DNA of 30,852 bases from JBFHFS01 sp041583495. Its GTDB lineage: Bacteria > Bacteroidota > Bacteroidia > Bacteroidales > Marinilabiliaceae. Positions 1 through 8,966 of the stretch are shown here, one piece after another (the stretch's first letter is position 1; every line of letters begins with the position of its first letter). The translations under genes and the position numbers were made by a program. The stretch covers positions 1 through 30,852 of the forward strand of contig JBFHFS010000058.1 of assembly GCA_041583495.1 (NCBI GenBank), in the 5' to 3' direction. A model generated the notes under the pieces. That model was not told where the DNA came from. It did no database searches and saw nothing but the letters and a program-made list of their open reading frames with translations.

Positions 1-154
1 AAAGAGTGAAAAAGGTGAAAAAGTGAAAATGATCCTTTTTGTCCTTCAACATATTCTTTGGTTAACCTCCTTTCATTTTTTCATTCGTGCTAATTCGCGC
101 AAATTCGATGACCCTTCCTTCGTGGTTAACTTTTCACCACATAGGGTATTCAGT
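1..154. other. Noncoding left edge with degenerate short repeats
   Basis: No gene is recognisable here. The first 30 bases repeat the unit GTGAAAA with small variations. Around 84-110 the motif ATTCG recurs three times at roughly 9-bp spacing, and TTCGTGGTTAAC follows at 119-130. From memory this looks like the dispersed ATTCGTG-type intergenic repeat found in many Bacteroidota genomes, but I cannot check that here. It lies just downstream of the stop codon of the permease gene and could act in transcript ending, though I see no clear hairpin. Confidence 0.35.
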
Positions 155-3100
155 TTATTGTTTTATCCATTTCACTGCATCAGCCACCACGTATGGAAAA
201 TTGGTTCTGTCGCTCAATTCAACGATAGCCTCGCCCTTATTAAAAAAGAATCGTCCTAAGGAGATCCAGCCCGTTGACTCATTTACCGCCGGACTCTCCA
301 CCTGATCTTCCCCGTTGGCACTGTAAATTTTGTAACTAAACCCCGCCTTCACATTACGGTGACGCCAGGAACGCTGTAGGTTGGCGGGAATATATACCTG
401 AACCTCATAATTGCCTGCTTCGGGTAAATCATATCTCCATTGTACCACATCTTCACCATTGCCGGCCACCTTTTGAACCGCCGACCGCTTATAGTCACCA
501 TAATAATTATCTCCAAATCCGGAGCTCCAGGTCACTGGAGGACGCCAATAATTCAAGGCCTTATACTCTTCCCACGCATTGCCTTGTCGCCTAACCCACC
601 AATCCTTCAGCGTCTTAACCTCATCCTTACTATTAATCCTGAAACCAGGATCTTCATTATCCACTACAAACACGTTGGTCTCTTCTTTTTTCATCGAAGC
701 CTCACCCAAAACCAGAACGCCCTCCTGAGGCGATGCCGATCCATTTTTTTTAAAATTCCCGGGAAAATAATTGTACCAGGGGGGGATGTTGCGTGCCACA
801 CCTGTTTGGACCTTCACATTTCTGGGAATCTGATCAAACATCAACTCAATCTTCACCTTTTTATGAGCAGGAACCATAAACAATCTGGACTCCCCGTTCT
901 CCTCACTGTTTATATTCCGGTACATCCATTGTGAAAACCCGCCCCCACGATTCTCCTCCAAATTAAGAAAGGTCGTATAGGTATCCAAAACCCCCTGTTT
1001 ATCCCCTGTATTAGAGACCTCGAACGACACCTGGTACTTAACCTGGTCCCCGTGGGTCACCTCATGGGTCTGCATATCTCCAAACCTGAAGGCAGGCAGG
1101 TTTTCCATTTGTTTCAGATCCTGATAGGTTTGCAGGAAGCCCAATTCCGGATCCAACAGCGAAAGCCATTGCGAAGGAGTAGTCCCCTTGAACTTATAGT
1201 CGTTGAACCCCTGTATGAGTGCTTGTAAGAATGACTCATCCTGGGTAACAGCCGACACACGGGAGAAGAAGTTGATTCCCTGCAACTTCAGTATATCGGC
1301 AATGGTATCGTTGTAAAGGCTGCTCCCCAGCCAATCGGACAAGCTTTTACGATTCAGATTTAACAGGGCAGTATATTGAGTACCCTGACCACCCCCAAAA
1401 AAAGAGTTGTTCCGCTTTTGGCCGCTGTTTCGCAAGGCATCGGCCAACATCACGCTAAATACCGGATAGTTGTTTTCCTGAATATGATACACGTAATCGT
1501 AATACAAAGGAAACACCTGAACCCTGTTCCACGAACCAATATCACGTGTGAGAACCTGCCCCGAACGCTGAAACTGCCATCCCGGATATAAAAGGGAGTT
1601 CCCCACAAGGGTCACAAGAGTACGTGCCTCAATTTCCTGAGGTTGCAAATCCTCCCCCTGACGCTCTGACGTTTTTTCAAAATCACTCTTTATCCGGTGG
1701 GCATCTCCGAACCAGGCCCCCCCTCCGTTTTCAGGAATCAATAACATTTCGGGTTGCGTATGATCGGTAGCCATACTCCAGGACTGAAGATAACTGAAAA
1801 AGTGAACCGGAACTTCCGCAATTTTTAAATAATCGAAAGGGTATTTCAGCCCTAACCGGCTCTCGTACTGACTCTTCAAATTCCTGATAAGAGAAGGCAA
1901 GGTATCTGAAACATTTGAAAATGAAGACTTCAACTGCCCAAACTCCCTGTGAGTAGCCAATAAATATTCTACGCTATCCACCCTAATAGAATCGACCTGA
2001 TAGGGTCCCGCCAGAAGAGTGAGGGCATTTAAGGACTGGTGGTTATGAAAATTAAACCACTCCCCTGCCTTCGTCTCATCGCCCTGAGAAATGGGTTGTA
2101 ATTCATTTTGGGTCTTAAAGGCCAAGGAATAGTTCGTGAAGGGGTATTGCTGACGATAATATTTCCAGGCAATCTGTGGATACCAGCCGGTTTCCCTGGT
2201 CAGCAAAAGATATTTATCCTGAACAAAAGAGTATTGCTTCCCGGCAACCAAAGGGTCTATCCGGTTCAACAATTCCCGATCCTCCTTTTTCACGAATGGA
2301 TAAATAGTTACCTCATCGGGAGCCCCCTGATAGAGAATGTGGCAACTCACATAATCCTCATCCTCTGCCCACTTGCCCTTAATGGGAATATATAACAGCT
2401 CATTGCGTCGCGCAAAGGACACCGATTGCTCATTCACCAACACTTCAGAAACCTCAAATCCGGAGTTGATCGCCAGAATCAGCGAATCGGCTGGTAATAA
2501 TTCCCGGATGCGCAAATGGGCCTCGCAGAGAAGCCTGTTGCCCAGATGCTCCACCCGTAACTGACAAGAATCAATGGCGGCTGAAGGTGCAGTGGGCAAA
2601 GCCTGTTCCTGCATTACCATTGCCCGACGAAGACGTTCCCCCTGGTAATCACGCTGCAACATTCCGTAAAAGATAAACGCGACAACCATCACCATTAAAA
2701 GAGCCATTAGAATAATGACCGGGGATCTGCGGCGATGACCGGGCAGACGAGGCAGGAAGAAAGCGGTAAGCAATACCCCCGAAAATCCCAACAAAAGAAA
2801 ACCGGCTCGCTGCAACACCATAGACCCGGCATGGGAAAAGCCCGAGAACCCTGAATAATGCATAGGTAGATAAAACCCCATAAAATCCCATACCCCACTG
2901 TGCATGCCCTGGAGGTAAAACAATACAATCGCACCAAATCCCAGCACCAACACAAAGGTGACGGCCTGATTGCGCACTATGATCATGATAATAAACGAAA
3001 AACCCAGGATAAAGACCAGCGAGGGCAACGAATAAACCAAAAGATAAACCAAAAGAGGCCGGATAACCAAACTGGCTCCCGGGGTAATCAGCGTAACGAT

Positions 3101-3544
3101 AACCGATAAAACAAAAACCACCATGCTCAGCCCGAAGAACAACTGAAGGGCCCCCCATGTCTTTCCCAACACATACTGCAGATTGGACATCGGCCGGGTA
3201 TAAAACACCTCGGTGGTATCCATCTTTCGCTCTCGTCCCAGAAAATCGGCCGACAAGAAAGCGGCAATGATCACCTGGGCCACCGTGAACAGGAAGAAGT
3301 TCATATAAGCCACATTGCCAGGAATGTATCGCCCGGGCCACCCACTAGACCCAGCTAATCCAATGACTCCAAAAAGATTAAAAAGTATCAGAATCCCCAG
3401 AATGAGGATGGAAAATATCCTAAACAACCAACTCCGCCAAAGGATCCTGGCTTCGTAGTTGCCCACTTTTTGGATGTAATAGAGGGCATCGAAGAAGCCC
3501 TCTTTATGCTGAACAGGGTTAGGATTTTGGGGCCTTGGTGGCAT
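155..3544 (-). CDS. ABC-2 type permease fused to a degenerate M1-peptidase-like region and a golvesin-like C-terminal domain
   Basis: This is the membrane subunit of an ABC exporter, 1129 residues. About seven hydrophobic segments lie at residues 41-63, 80-102, 131-153, 163-190, 193-213, 245-266 and 275-296, as in ABC-2 permeases. A long extracytoplasmic part follows (about 300-1000), related in layout to the 'ABC transporter permease/M1 aminopeptidase' proteins of Bacteroidota. I find no HEXXH zinc motif in it, so peptidase activity is unlikely. The last 110 or so residues resemble the golvesin/Xly carbohydrate-binding-like fold, including a GNYEVQVYIPAN strand and an end at VVADAVKWIKQ. The gene starts 41 bp after the ATPase gene on the same strand, so the two form an operon. 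The exported substrate is unknown. Confidence 0.85.
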   Translation of the reverse strand: MPPRPQNPNPVQHKEGFFDALYYIQKVGNYEARILWRSWLFRIFSILILGILILFNLFGVIGLAGSSGWPGRYIPGNVAYMNFFLFTVAQVIIAAFLSADFLGRERKMDTTEVFYTRPMSNLQYVLGKTWGALQLFFGLSMVVFVLSVIVTLITPGASLVIRPLLVYLLVYSLPSLVFILGFSFIIMIIVRNQAVTFVLVLGFGAIVLFYLQGMHSGVWDFMGFYLPMHYSGFSGFSHAGSMVLQRAGFLLLGFSGVLLTAFFLPRLPGHRRRSPVIILMALLMVMVVAFIFYGMLQRDYQGERLRRAMVMQEQALPTAPSAAIDSCQLRVEHLGNRLLCEAHLRIRELLPADSLILAINSGFEVSEVLVNEQSVSFARRNELLYIPIKGKWAEDEDYVSCHILYQGAPDEVTIYPFVKKEDRELLNRIDPLVAGKQYSFVQDKYLLLTRETGWYPQIAWKYYRQQYPFTNYSLAFKTQNELQPISQGDETKAGEWFNFHNHQSLNALTLLAGPYQVDSIRVDSVEYLLATHREFGQLKSSFSNVSDTLPSLIRNLKSQYESRLGLKYPFDYLKIAEVPVHFFSYLQSWSMATDHTQPEMLLIPENGGGAWFGDAHRIKSDFEKTSERQGEDLQPQEIEARTLVTLVGNSLLYPGWQFQRSGQVLTRDIGSWNRVQVFPLYYDYVYHIQENNYPVFSVMLADALRNSGQKRNNSFFGGGQGTQYTALLNLNRKSLSDWLGSSLYNDTIADILKLQGINFFSRVSAVTQDESFLQALIQGFNDYKFKGTTPSQWLSLLDPELGFLQTYQDLKQMENLPAFRFGDMQTHEVTHGDQVKYQVSFEVSNTGDKQGVLDTYTTFLNLEENRGGGFSQWMYRNINSEENGESRLFMVPAHKKVKIELMFDQIPRNVKVQTGVARNIPPWYNYFPGNFKKNGSASPQEGVLVLGEASMKKEETNVFVVDNEDPGFRINSKDEVKTLKDWWVRRQGNAWEEYKALNYWRPPVTWSSGFGDNYYGDYKRSAVQKVAGNGEDVVQWRYDLPEAGNYEVQVYIPANLQRSWRHRNVKAGFSYKIYSANGEDQVESPAVNESTGWISLGRFFFNKGEAIVELSDRTNFPYVVADAVKWIKQ

Positions 3545-3585
3545 TATAAAACATTTAAAAGTACTGACACGATATTACAACCATC

Positions 3586-4482
3586 CTACGCCAACTGTGT
3601 CGTTGTCTGGGAGGTGGATTCCATAAAATAAACATAAGCATGCTCCAACCCCGGGTCGATGGCTTGCGCCCCTGCAAAAGGTTGTTCAAATGCGATTAGC
3701 TCAATATCGTATCCATTAACCGCCGGCACGGTGGTAATGACCGGATAGCGCTCTTTCAGCTTCTTAAGATCGTCGAATCCTACCGAAGCACTCCAGACAT
3801 GCCCCCTGGCCCGACTGACAAAGTCATCGGGACTCCCGCTATACCCGACTATCCCTTCATTGAGCAATGCCATAGATTCACAGGTACTGGATATGTCGGC
3901 TACAATATGAGTGGATAATATAATAATAACCCCCTTGCTGCTTAAGTTGCTGAGAATGTTGCGAAAACGAATACGCTCTTCCGGATCAAGACCTGTTGTG
4001 GGTTCATCCACAATTATCAGCCTGGGGGAGCCTATTAGAGCCTGTGCAATACCCAGTCGGCGTTTCATTCCCCCCGAGAGTTTGTTGGCCAATCGGTCAC
4101 GAACATGAAACAACCCCACCTGCTCCAGCATCCGGTCCACCTCGGCAACCCGTTGTTTTTTATTTCGGATGCCTGCCAGCGAAGCCGCATAATCGAGAAA
4201 CTCCCATGCTTTTAACCTGGGAAAAAACCGAAAATCCTGTGGAAGATAACCCAGTTGCTGCCGAACCTCTTTACGGTGAGTAAACAACGACTCCCCATCC
4301 AGAGTAATACTACCCGAAGAGGGATTCTGAAGGGTAACCAGGATGCGCATCAAAGTGGATTTACCTGCACCATTTGGGCCCAACAACCCAAACATGCCTT
4401 CCCCGATTTCGAGACAGACATTATTTAAAGCTGTATGGCCATTGGGATATATCTTACTGAGCTGTGTTATTTCAAGTTTCAA
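3586..4482 (-). CDS. ABC transporter ATP-binding protein (TTG start)
   Basis: This is the nucleotide-binding subunit for the permease encoded just downstream, 298 residues. Walker A GPNGAGKST is at 35-43, the Q-loop Gln at 82, the signature LSGGM at 135-139, Walker B LIIVDEP around 155-161 and the switch His at 192 (STHIV). It matches the ABC-2 drug/lipid exporter ATPase class with an extra C-terminal tail of about 80 residues. The start codon is TTG at 4480-4482: no in-frame ATG lies between the upstream in-frame TAA and this position, and the resulting N-terminus MKLEITQLSKIYPNG is the normal family start. The next Met is at residue 30, too late to keep the first beta strands. It should power export together with the permease at the inner membrane. 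Confidence 0.93.
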   Translation of the reverse strand: MKLEITQLSKIYPNGHTALNNVCLEIGEGMFGLLGPNGAGKSTLMRILVTLQNPSSGSITLDGESLFTHRKEVRQQLGYLPQDFRFFPRLKAWEFLDYAASLAGIRNKKQRVAEVDRMLEQVGLFHVRDRLANKLSGGMKRRLGIAQALIGSPRLIIVDEPTTGLDPEERIRFRNILSNLSSKGVIIILSTHIVADISSTCESMALLNEGIVGYSGSPDDFVSRARGHVWSASVGFDDLKKLKERYPVITTVPAVNGYDIELIAFEQPFAGAQAIDPGLEHAYVYFMESTSQTTTQLA

Positions 4483-4601
4483 ATCAAACAGTTATTTGTT
4501 CAACACTATCAATTTTCTAACCAAAGACCCTAAAATAAAAGAAATCAAAATATTATAAAAAATATTAATTTCAAAACCTGTTCGTAAATGATACAAGCCC
4601 C

Positions 4602-4617
4602 TGTTCGTTATCGAACA
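4602..4617. promoter_or_regulatory. Operator-like dyad TGTTCG-N4-CGAACA
   Basis: A perfect 6-bp inverted repeat with a 4-bp centre lies in the divergent promoter region. A second half-site-like copy (CCTGTTCGT, 4577-4585) sits 23 bp away. This is the arrangement expected for a dimeric repressor. It is about 120 bp from the ABC ATPase start and 210 bp from rsmE. The regulator is unknown. Confidence 0.3.
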
Positions 4618-4702
4618 AAATGCAATAAACGACCATGTATTTTCTCAAAGGTAAACTTCTTTATCATTCGGTTCAGCAATCTGCCGATTTATAATATTCA
4701 TC

Positions 4703-4710
4703 TATATTTG
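4703..4710 (+). promoter_or_regulatory. Candidate -7 element TATATTTG for rsmE
   Basis: It matches TAnnTTTG exactly and lies about 118 bp upstream of the rsmE start. No convincing -33 TTTG is visible at the right distance, so this is tentative. Confidence 0.3.
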
Positions 4711-4827
4711 TATTTTGGATCCGATACTGGTGAGAATGGCTCAACCTGGTTCCGGGAATTTTCCCTTTTCGTGAAACCGATTGGTATATAATGAGCCATT
4801 TCAACAAAACCTATTACACTGATAATT

Positions 4828-5553
4828 ATGCAACTATTTTACGAACCGGAGATATTGGAAAATGGTGGAAAGCTCAGCGAAGAAGAATCGCATCATTGCG
4901 TTAAGGTACTGCGTCACAAAGTGGGAGACCCCCTGCAGATCATTAACGGGAAAGGTCTTCGGGCAAACGGAATCCTCACCCTCGCCTCCCCGCGTGAATG
5001 TGTGGTAACCATCGAATCGGTAGAGACCCAACCCCCACCGGCTTTCAAATCGCATATCGCCATTGCCCCCACCAAAAGCATCGACCGTTTTGAATGGTTT
5101 TTAGAGAAAGCCACGGAGCTTGGAGTTGATGAAATAACGCCCCTGCTTTGCCAACAGTCGGAACGCAAGCAGATAAAACCCCTCAGGTTGGAGAAGGTAA
5201 TCACCTCGGCCACCAAACAATCCCTCAGGTTATGGCGCCCCGTATTGAATCCGATGATAACGCTCAGCGAGTTTTTAAGCACCCCCCATACGGAACCCCA
5301 TCAATTTATTGCCCACTGCACTGAGGATCAGAAAGAGATTTTATCCAATGAAATTAAAGAGAGACCGCTGGGAGATACCATGGTTTTGATCGGTCCCGAA
5401 GGCGATTTCTCCACCGCGGAGATTGAACTGGCATTGAAAAAAGGTTTTATTCCTGTTTCCCTGGGCATCAACCGCCTGCGAACCGAAACAGCCGGAATAG
5501 CTGCCTGCCATATCATTCAGGTAGTTAGAGACCTCCAGGAGCCCTTGTCTTAA
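4828..5553 (+). CDS. rsmE: 16S rRNA (uracil-1498-N3)-methyltransferase RsmE
   Basis: It methylates N3 of U1498 in 16S rRNA using S-adenosylmethionine. The protein has 241 residues, the normal family length. The N-terminal PUA-like domain carries SHHCVKVLRHKVGD (21-34). The SPOUT methyltransferase domain follows, with SIDRFEWFLEKATELGV (84-100) and the knot motifs IGPEGD (188-193) and NRLRTETA (215-222), which bind the cofactor. The family usually has GPEGG; the D at 193 is a small variation. The gene stands alone on the plus strand between two minus-strand operons and is convergent with the phosphofructokinase gene. Identity is very secure. Confidence 0.95.
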   Translation: MQLFYEPEILENGGKLSEEESHHCVKVLRHKVGDPLQIINGKGLRANGILTLASPRECVVTIESVETQPPPAFKSHIAIAPTKSIDRFEWFLEKATELGVDEITPLLCQQSERKQIKPLRLEKVITSATKQSLRLWRPVLNPMITLSEFLSTPHTEPHQFIAHCTEDQKEILSNEIKERPLGDTMVLIGPEGDFSTAEIELALKKGFIPVSLGINRLRTETAGIAACHIIQVVRDLQEPLS

Positions 5554-5578
5554 AATCGTCATTAAACCAAACGATTTT
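5552..5578 (+). terminator. Hairpin at the end of rsmE
   Basis: AAAATCGT (5552-5559) pairs with ACGATTTT (5571-5578) across an 11-base loop. The left arm overlaps the stop codon. The stem is AT-rich and the T-run is short, so it may be a weak terminator. Confidence 0.35.
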
Positions 5579-5681
5579 TAGCACTAATGATTTTAACAAA
5601 AAGTCACCGGACCTTGCTTGCGGAGTGTGCGCTTTGCTGCTAACGAACAGTATCGGGCAGAAGAAGACCAATTCGAATAAA

Positions 5682-5733
5682 AAAAGGCAGAGATGCCCCC
5701 AGAGCCATAAGCTCAAGGAAATCTCTGCCTTTT
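5682..5733. terminator. Bidirectional intrinsic terminator between rsmE and the phosphofructokinase gene
   Basis: A perfect 13-bp stem is formed by AAAAGGCAGAGAT (5682-5694) and ATCTCTGCCTTTT (5721-5733). The 26-base loop itself contains a small GAGC/GCTC hairpin (5702-5705/5711-5714). Read on the minus strand, the stem is followed by a run of seven T, an excellent terminator for the phosphofructokinase gene, whose stop is 63 bp away. On the plus strand the T-run is shorter (TTTTATT), but it can also stop rsmE transcription. Confidence 0.75.
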
Positions 5734-5795
5734 ATTCTCTATTAATCTGAATGCCTATCCCTCAGCCCATTAGGCGCCGGGTATAATTCACCAGG

Positions 5796-7445
5796 TTACT
5801 TTTTTTGCTCAAACTGAAGCGTTCTGGTAGTCTGATCACAAACCGAGGAAGGTCCAAAATACTGGATAGGTCCCGGGTAAATGTAGCTCATGCTGGTAGC
5901 CCATTCTTCTCTGTGAGATGCTAAAGAAAGAAAGGGTTTGCCTTTGAGATCAACCAACGCCTTTTGAATGACCGGTTTCATCTGACCGTGTCTCTTTTCC
6001 ATATTCATCATCATGGTAACGGGTACCCCTCCGGCAATCCACTCATCGCTGGATCCAATCAGGTTTCTAACCGATGCCATATAACCCGTTTTTCCTTCTG
6101 CAATCAGTAAGGCTGCTGTATTTCCTAAAGAGTAACAGTAGTCTGCATCGAAGTTAGAGGGTGAAGCACAACGGCCCTCATAACCAAAGAAATGGGCCTG
6201 ACCGCTGAATTTACCTTCAAATTTACCTTCCTTCTTCAAAGCTTTGACTTTTACCTTAACCATATCGATCAACAACTTCTCTGTCTCAATCAAAGAAACC
6301 TGAACATTGCCATGAGGGTCGCGATCGAGCATCAATTGATTAGCGAAATTATTAGGCAGCGTCACAAAAACAGAGGCTGACTTTTCAGAAAGATTTTGAG
6401 CTACGAACTCACGTCGTTCTTTGTTGCTCTCCATGGCATTAACTTCTGCCTCATGTTTGGCCAGCAAGTCGTTTAATTCGGCAATCAAACTCTTCATAGC
6501 CGGAATGAACTCAACAAGTCCTTCGGGAATCAGTACAGACCCAAAGTTTTCACCGTTAGCCGCTCTTTTAACGACCACATCAGCCACCATATTAACCACA
6601 TCATCCAGGGTCATATTATTTTTCTCAACCTCTTCTGAGATGATGGTAACGTTAGGTTGGGTTTGCAGCGCACACTCCAGGGCGATGTGCGAGGCAGAAC
6701 GGCCCATCAGCTTGATAAAGTGCCAGTATTTTTTGGCCGAGTTGGCATCTCTTTGAATATTCCCAATCAGCTCGCTGTATACCTTACAGGCCGTATCGAA
6801 CCCAAAGGAGGTTTCAATCATCTCGTTTTTAAGATCGCCGTCAATGGTTTTAGGAACCCCAATTACCTGCACACCAGAGCCCTTTTGCTTAAAATACTCG
6901 GCCAACACAGCAGCATTGGTATTGGAATCATCTCCACCAATAATCACCAGGGCCTTAATGTCAAGTTTTTTGCAGTTTTCAAGAACCTTATCAAACTGTT
7001 CGGTCTCCTCCAGTTTGGTCCGGCCCGAGCCTATCATATCAAAACCACCGGTGTTGCGATACAGATCTACTCTATCGGCCGACATCTCCAAATAGTCATT
7101 ATCGATGAGCCCTCCGGGGCCACCCAAAAAGCCAAACAGCCGGCTATCTGCATTTTGTTTTTTCAAGCCGTCGAACAAGCCCGAAATCACATTGTGGCCT
7201 CCCGGGGCCTGGCCACCTGAAAGAATAACGCCCACATTGATGGCAGGATATTCTCTCTTCTCACTGGTTGGCTCGAAGGATACAACAGGCATCCCATAAG
7301 TATTGGGAAACATCCGTTCAATATCAGCCTGGTCGGCAACCGATTGGGTTTTAGCACCCTCTACAATCTTCACATTAGACTGGAGCGACCTGGGCATCTT
7401 GGGAACATAGCTTTCCCGCGCAATTTGAAGTGGACTCTTTATCAT
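5796..7445 (-). CDS. pfp: Diphosphate--fructose-6-phosphate 1-phosphotransferase (PPi-dependent phosphofructokinase, long form)
   Basis: It phosphorylates fructose 6-phosphate with pyrophosphate, reversibly, at the glycolysis/gluconeogenesis step. The 549 residues fit the long PPi-PFK group shared by Bacteroidota, spirochaetes and plant beta subunits. GGDDSNTNA is at 170-178; the second Asp (173) replaces the Gly of ATP-dependent enzymes and is known to favour pyrophosphate. PKTIDGD is at 198-204, with Lys199 also typical of PPi use. MGRSASH (247-253) binds the sugar phosphate. The ATG at 7443-7445 gives the usual N-terminus. The gene is monocistronic, with a strong terminator downstream. Confidence 0.94.
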   Translation of the reverse strand: MIKSPLQIARESYVPKMPRSLQSNVKIVEGAKTQSVADQADIERMFPNTYGMPVVSFEPTSEKREYPAINVGVILSGGQAPGGHNVISGLFDGLKKQNADSRLFGFLGGPGGLIDNDYLEMSADRVDLYRNTGGFDMIGSGRTKLEETEQFDKVLENCKKLDIKALVIIGGDDSNTNAAVLAEYFKQKGSGVQVIGVPKTIDGDLKNEMIETSFGFDTACKVYSELIGNIQRDANSAKKYWHFIKLMGRSASHIALECALQTQPNVTIISEEVEKNNMTLDDVVNMVADVVVKRAANGENFGSVLIPEGLVEFIPAMKSLIAELNDLLAKHEAEVNAMESNKERREFVAQNLSEKSASVFVTLPNNFANQLMLDRDPHGNVQVSLIETEKLLIDMVKVKVKALKKEGKFEGKFSGQAHFFGYEGRCASPSNFDADYCYSLGNTAALLIAEGKTGYMASVRNLIGSSDEWIAGGVPVTMMMNMEKRHGQMKPVIQKALVDLKGKPFLSLASHREEWATSMSYIYPGPIQYFGPSSVCDQTTRTLQFEQKK

Positions 7446-7544
7446 GGTTAAATTGATTTAGTCAATTCGAAATAAACTGTTAATAATTTATGGGCAGGTG
7501 AAGGGGCAGGTGAAATTCATGCTTTCTGGATGGTTTTAATTTTT

Positions 7545-7552
7545 CAAAAATA
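7545..7552 (-). promoter_or_regulatory. Candidate -7 element TATTTTTG for the phosphofructokinase gene
   Basis: It matches TAnnTTTG on the minus strand about 100 bp upstream of the start. No clear -33 partner is seen. The leader between them contains GGGCAGGTGAA twice in tandem (7492-7502 and 7504-7514). Confidence 0.28.
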
Positions 7553-7673
7553 ACTCAAACACCATTCTGTCAGCTAATTCATGCAATCACTTACCTTTTC
7601 GGACGCAAATTTGCCATTTTTTTTTTAAACATTAAAAAATGAAGCAAAATAAATGACAATTTAAAAGAAGATG

Positions 7674-8966
7674 TCATTTTAAGAGGGCCTTGAAATCGTT
7701 GCCACTGGGTGCCTGAAAAACCTGAAGATCGAATTGCGGAATAACCGCCAGCACATGATCAAAGATGTCGGACTGAAGGCTTTCATATTTTTCCCAGGCT
7801 TTTTCGCGGCTAAAAACGTAAATCTCAATAGGAATTCCATTGTCTCCCGGCTGAAGATGGCGCACCAGCATGGTCATATTCTGATTGATTTTGGGGTGCC
7901 CATTCAGGTAATTCTCCAGATATTTTCGGAAAACCCCCAGATTGGTCATTCTTCGTCCATTCACCAACACCGATTCATCAATCTGGTTTTCCTTATTAAA
8001 AGCCTCAATTTCTTTTTGCCGTTCGTCGATATAATTTTTAAGGTATTTAATTTTTCGAAAACGCTCTAACATCTCGGGGGTGCAGAATTTAACACTCCGA
8101 ATATCAATATTGATAAACCGCTTAATACGGCGCCCTCCCGACTCCTCCATGCCTCTCCAATTCACAAACGAGTTGGAGACCAAAGCGTAGGTAGGGATGG
8201 TAGAAATGGTTTTGTCCCAATTTTGAACTTTTACCGTGTTGAGGTTAATCTCCAACACATCCCCATCGGCATTATGACTGGGCATGGATATCCAATCCCC
8301 CACACGCACCATACGGTTGGCCGACAACTGAACACTGGCCACCAACCCTAAGATGGTATCTTTAAATATCAGCAGGAGAACCGCTGCAATGGCGCCCATC
8401 CCGGCAAAAATGGCCGTCATTTTGGTTTCGAACAAAATCGAAATGGAGATGAGCACTCCCACCATGATGGCCAGGAGGTGAAAAACCTGAAGGTAGCCCT
8501 TAATGGGGCGCTCGTGAGCAAAGGGAAACGTATTGTAGATATCTTCCAGGGCTCGCATGAGGGCTCTCAGGCTCCAAATAAAAGTAACAATAATGTAAAG
8601 AATCACCACCTTCTGAAAGCCCTCCAAAACCTTGGGGAATTCCAGAAAGAACCAGGGCGAAACGACATATAAGACCAACCCTGGCGCCAGATGTGCCAAC
8701 CGGTGAAACACCTTACGATTCACAAAAAAGTCGTCCACCTTCGACTTACTCTGCCTGATTAACCGTACCAGAGTTAGAAGAAAGACTTTACGAACCACCA
8801 AATAAGAGAGATAGGCCAATAACCCCAGCACCAAAGCCAGTAAAAGAACCTTTAGAAAAGTCTCACCCCCCTGGGGTAAATTTAACAGATGCAATTTGGC
8901 AGTCAGCCAATTGGTAAACCAGGTAGATGTTTCGGAAACCTCTTTCATAACAGTATATGGTATCAT
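7674..8966 (-). CDS. ybdG: MscS-family mechanosensitive channel, YbdG (MscM)-like
   Basis: It forms an inner-membrane channel that opens under osmotic downshock. The protein has 430 residues, with hydrophobic segments at about 38-58, 92-110, 118-136, 160-180 and 184-214. The last is the pore helix, GAIAAVLLLIFKDTILGLVA (191-210). The region NTVKVQNWDKTISTIPTYAL (243-262) followed by NSFVNWRGMEESGGRRIKR is diagnostic of the YbdG branch rather than small MscS. The ATG at 8964-8966 directly abuts the TAA of the oxidoreductase gene (0 bp apart), so translation is probably coupled. An internal ATG at 8946-8948 is an alternative start six residues later. Confidence 0.9.
   Translation of the reverse strand: MIPYTVMKEVSETSTWFTNWLTAKLHLLNLPQGGETFLKVLLLALVLGLLAYLSYLVVRKVFLLTLVRLIRQSKSKVDDFFVNRKVFHRLAHLAPGLVLYVVSPWFFLEFPKVLEGFQKVVILYIIVTFIWSLRALMRALEDIYNTFPFAHERPIKGYLQVFHLLAIMVGVLISISILFETKMTAIFAGMGAIAAVLLLIFKDTILGLVASVQLSANRMVRVGDWISMPSHNADGDVLEINLNTVKVQNWDKTISTIPTYALVSNSFVNWRGMEESGGRRIKRFINIDIRSVKFCTPEMLERFRKIKYLKNYIDERQKEIEAFNKENQIDESVLVNGRRMTNLGVFRKYLENYLNGHPKINQNMTMLVRHLQPGDNGIPIEIYVFSREKAWEKYESLQSDIFDHVLAVIPQFDLQVFQAPSGNDFKALLK

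Larger units (their letters stand above)
4483..4827. promoter_or_regulatory. 345-bp divergent intergenic region between the ABC operon and rsmE
   Basis: There is no gene here. The region separates the ABC operon (minus) from rsmE (plus) and should hold both promoters. It is AT-rich between about 4540 and 4575. CCTGTTCGT occurs at 4577-4585 and again at 4600-4608. The second copy is part of a dyad TGTTCG-TTAT-CGAACA (4602-4617). A TATATTTG sequence at 4703-4710 matches the Bacteroidota -7 consensus for rsmE. Confidence 0.5.

Noticed and set aside
2649..3341. 230-residue open frame on the minus strand inside the permease gene
   Set aside because: It is an out-of-frame shadow of the membrane segments, with aromatic- and Gly-rich composition and no family resemblance.
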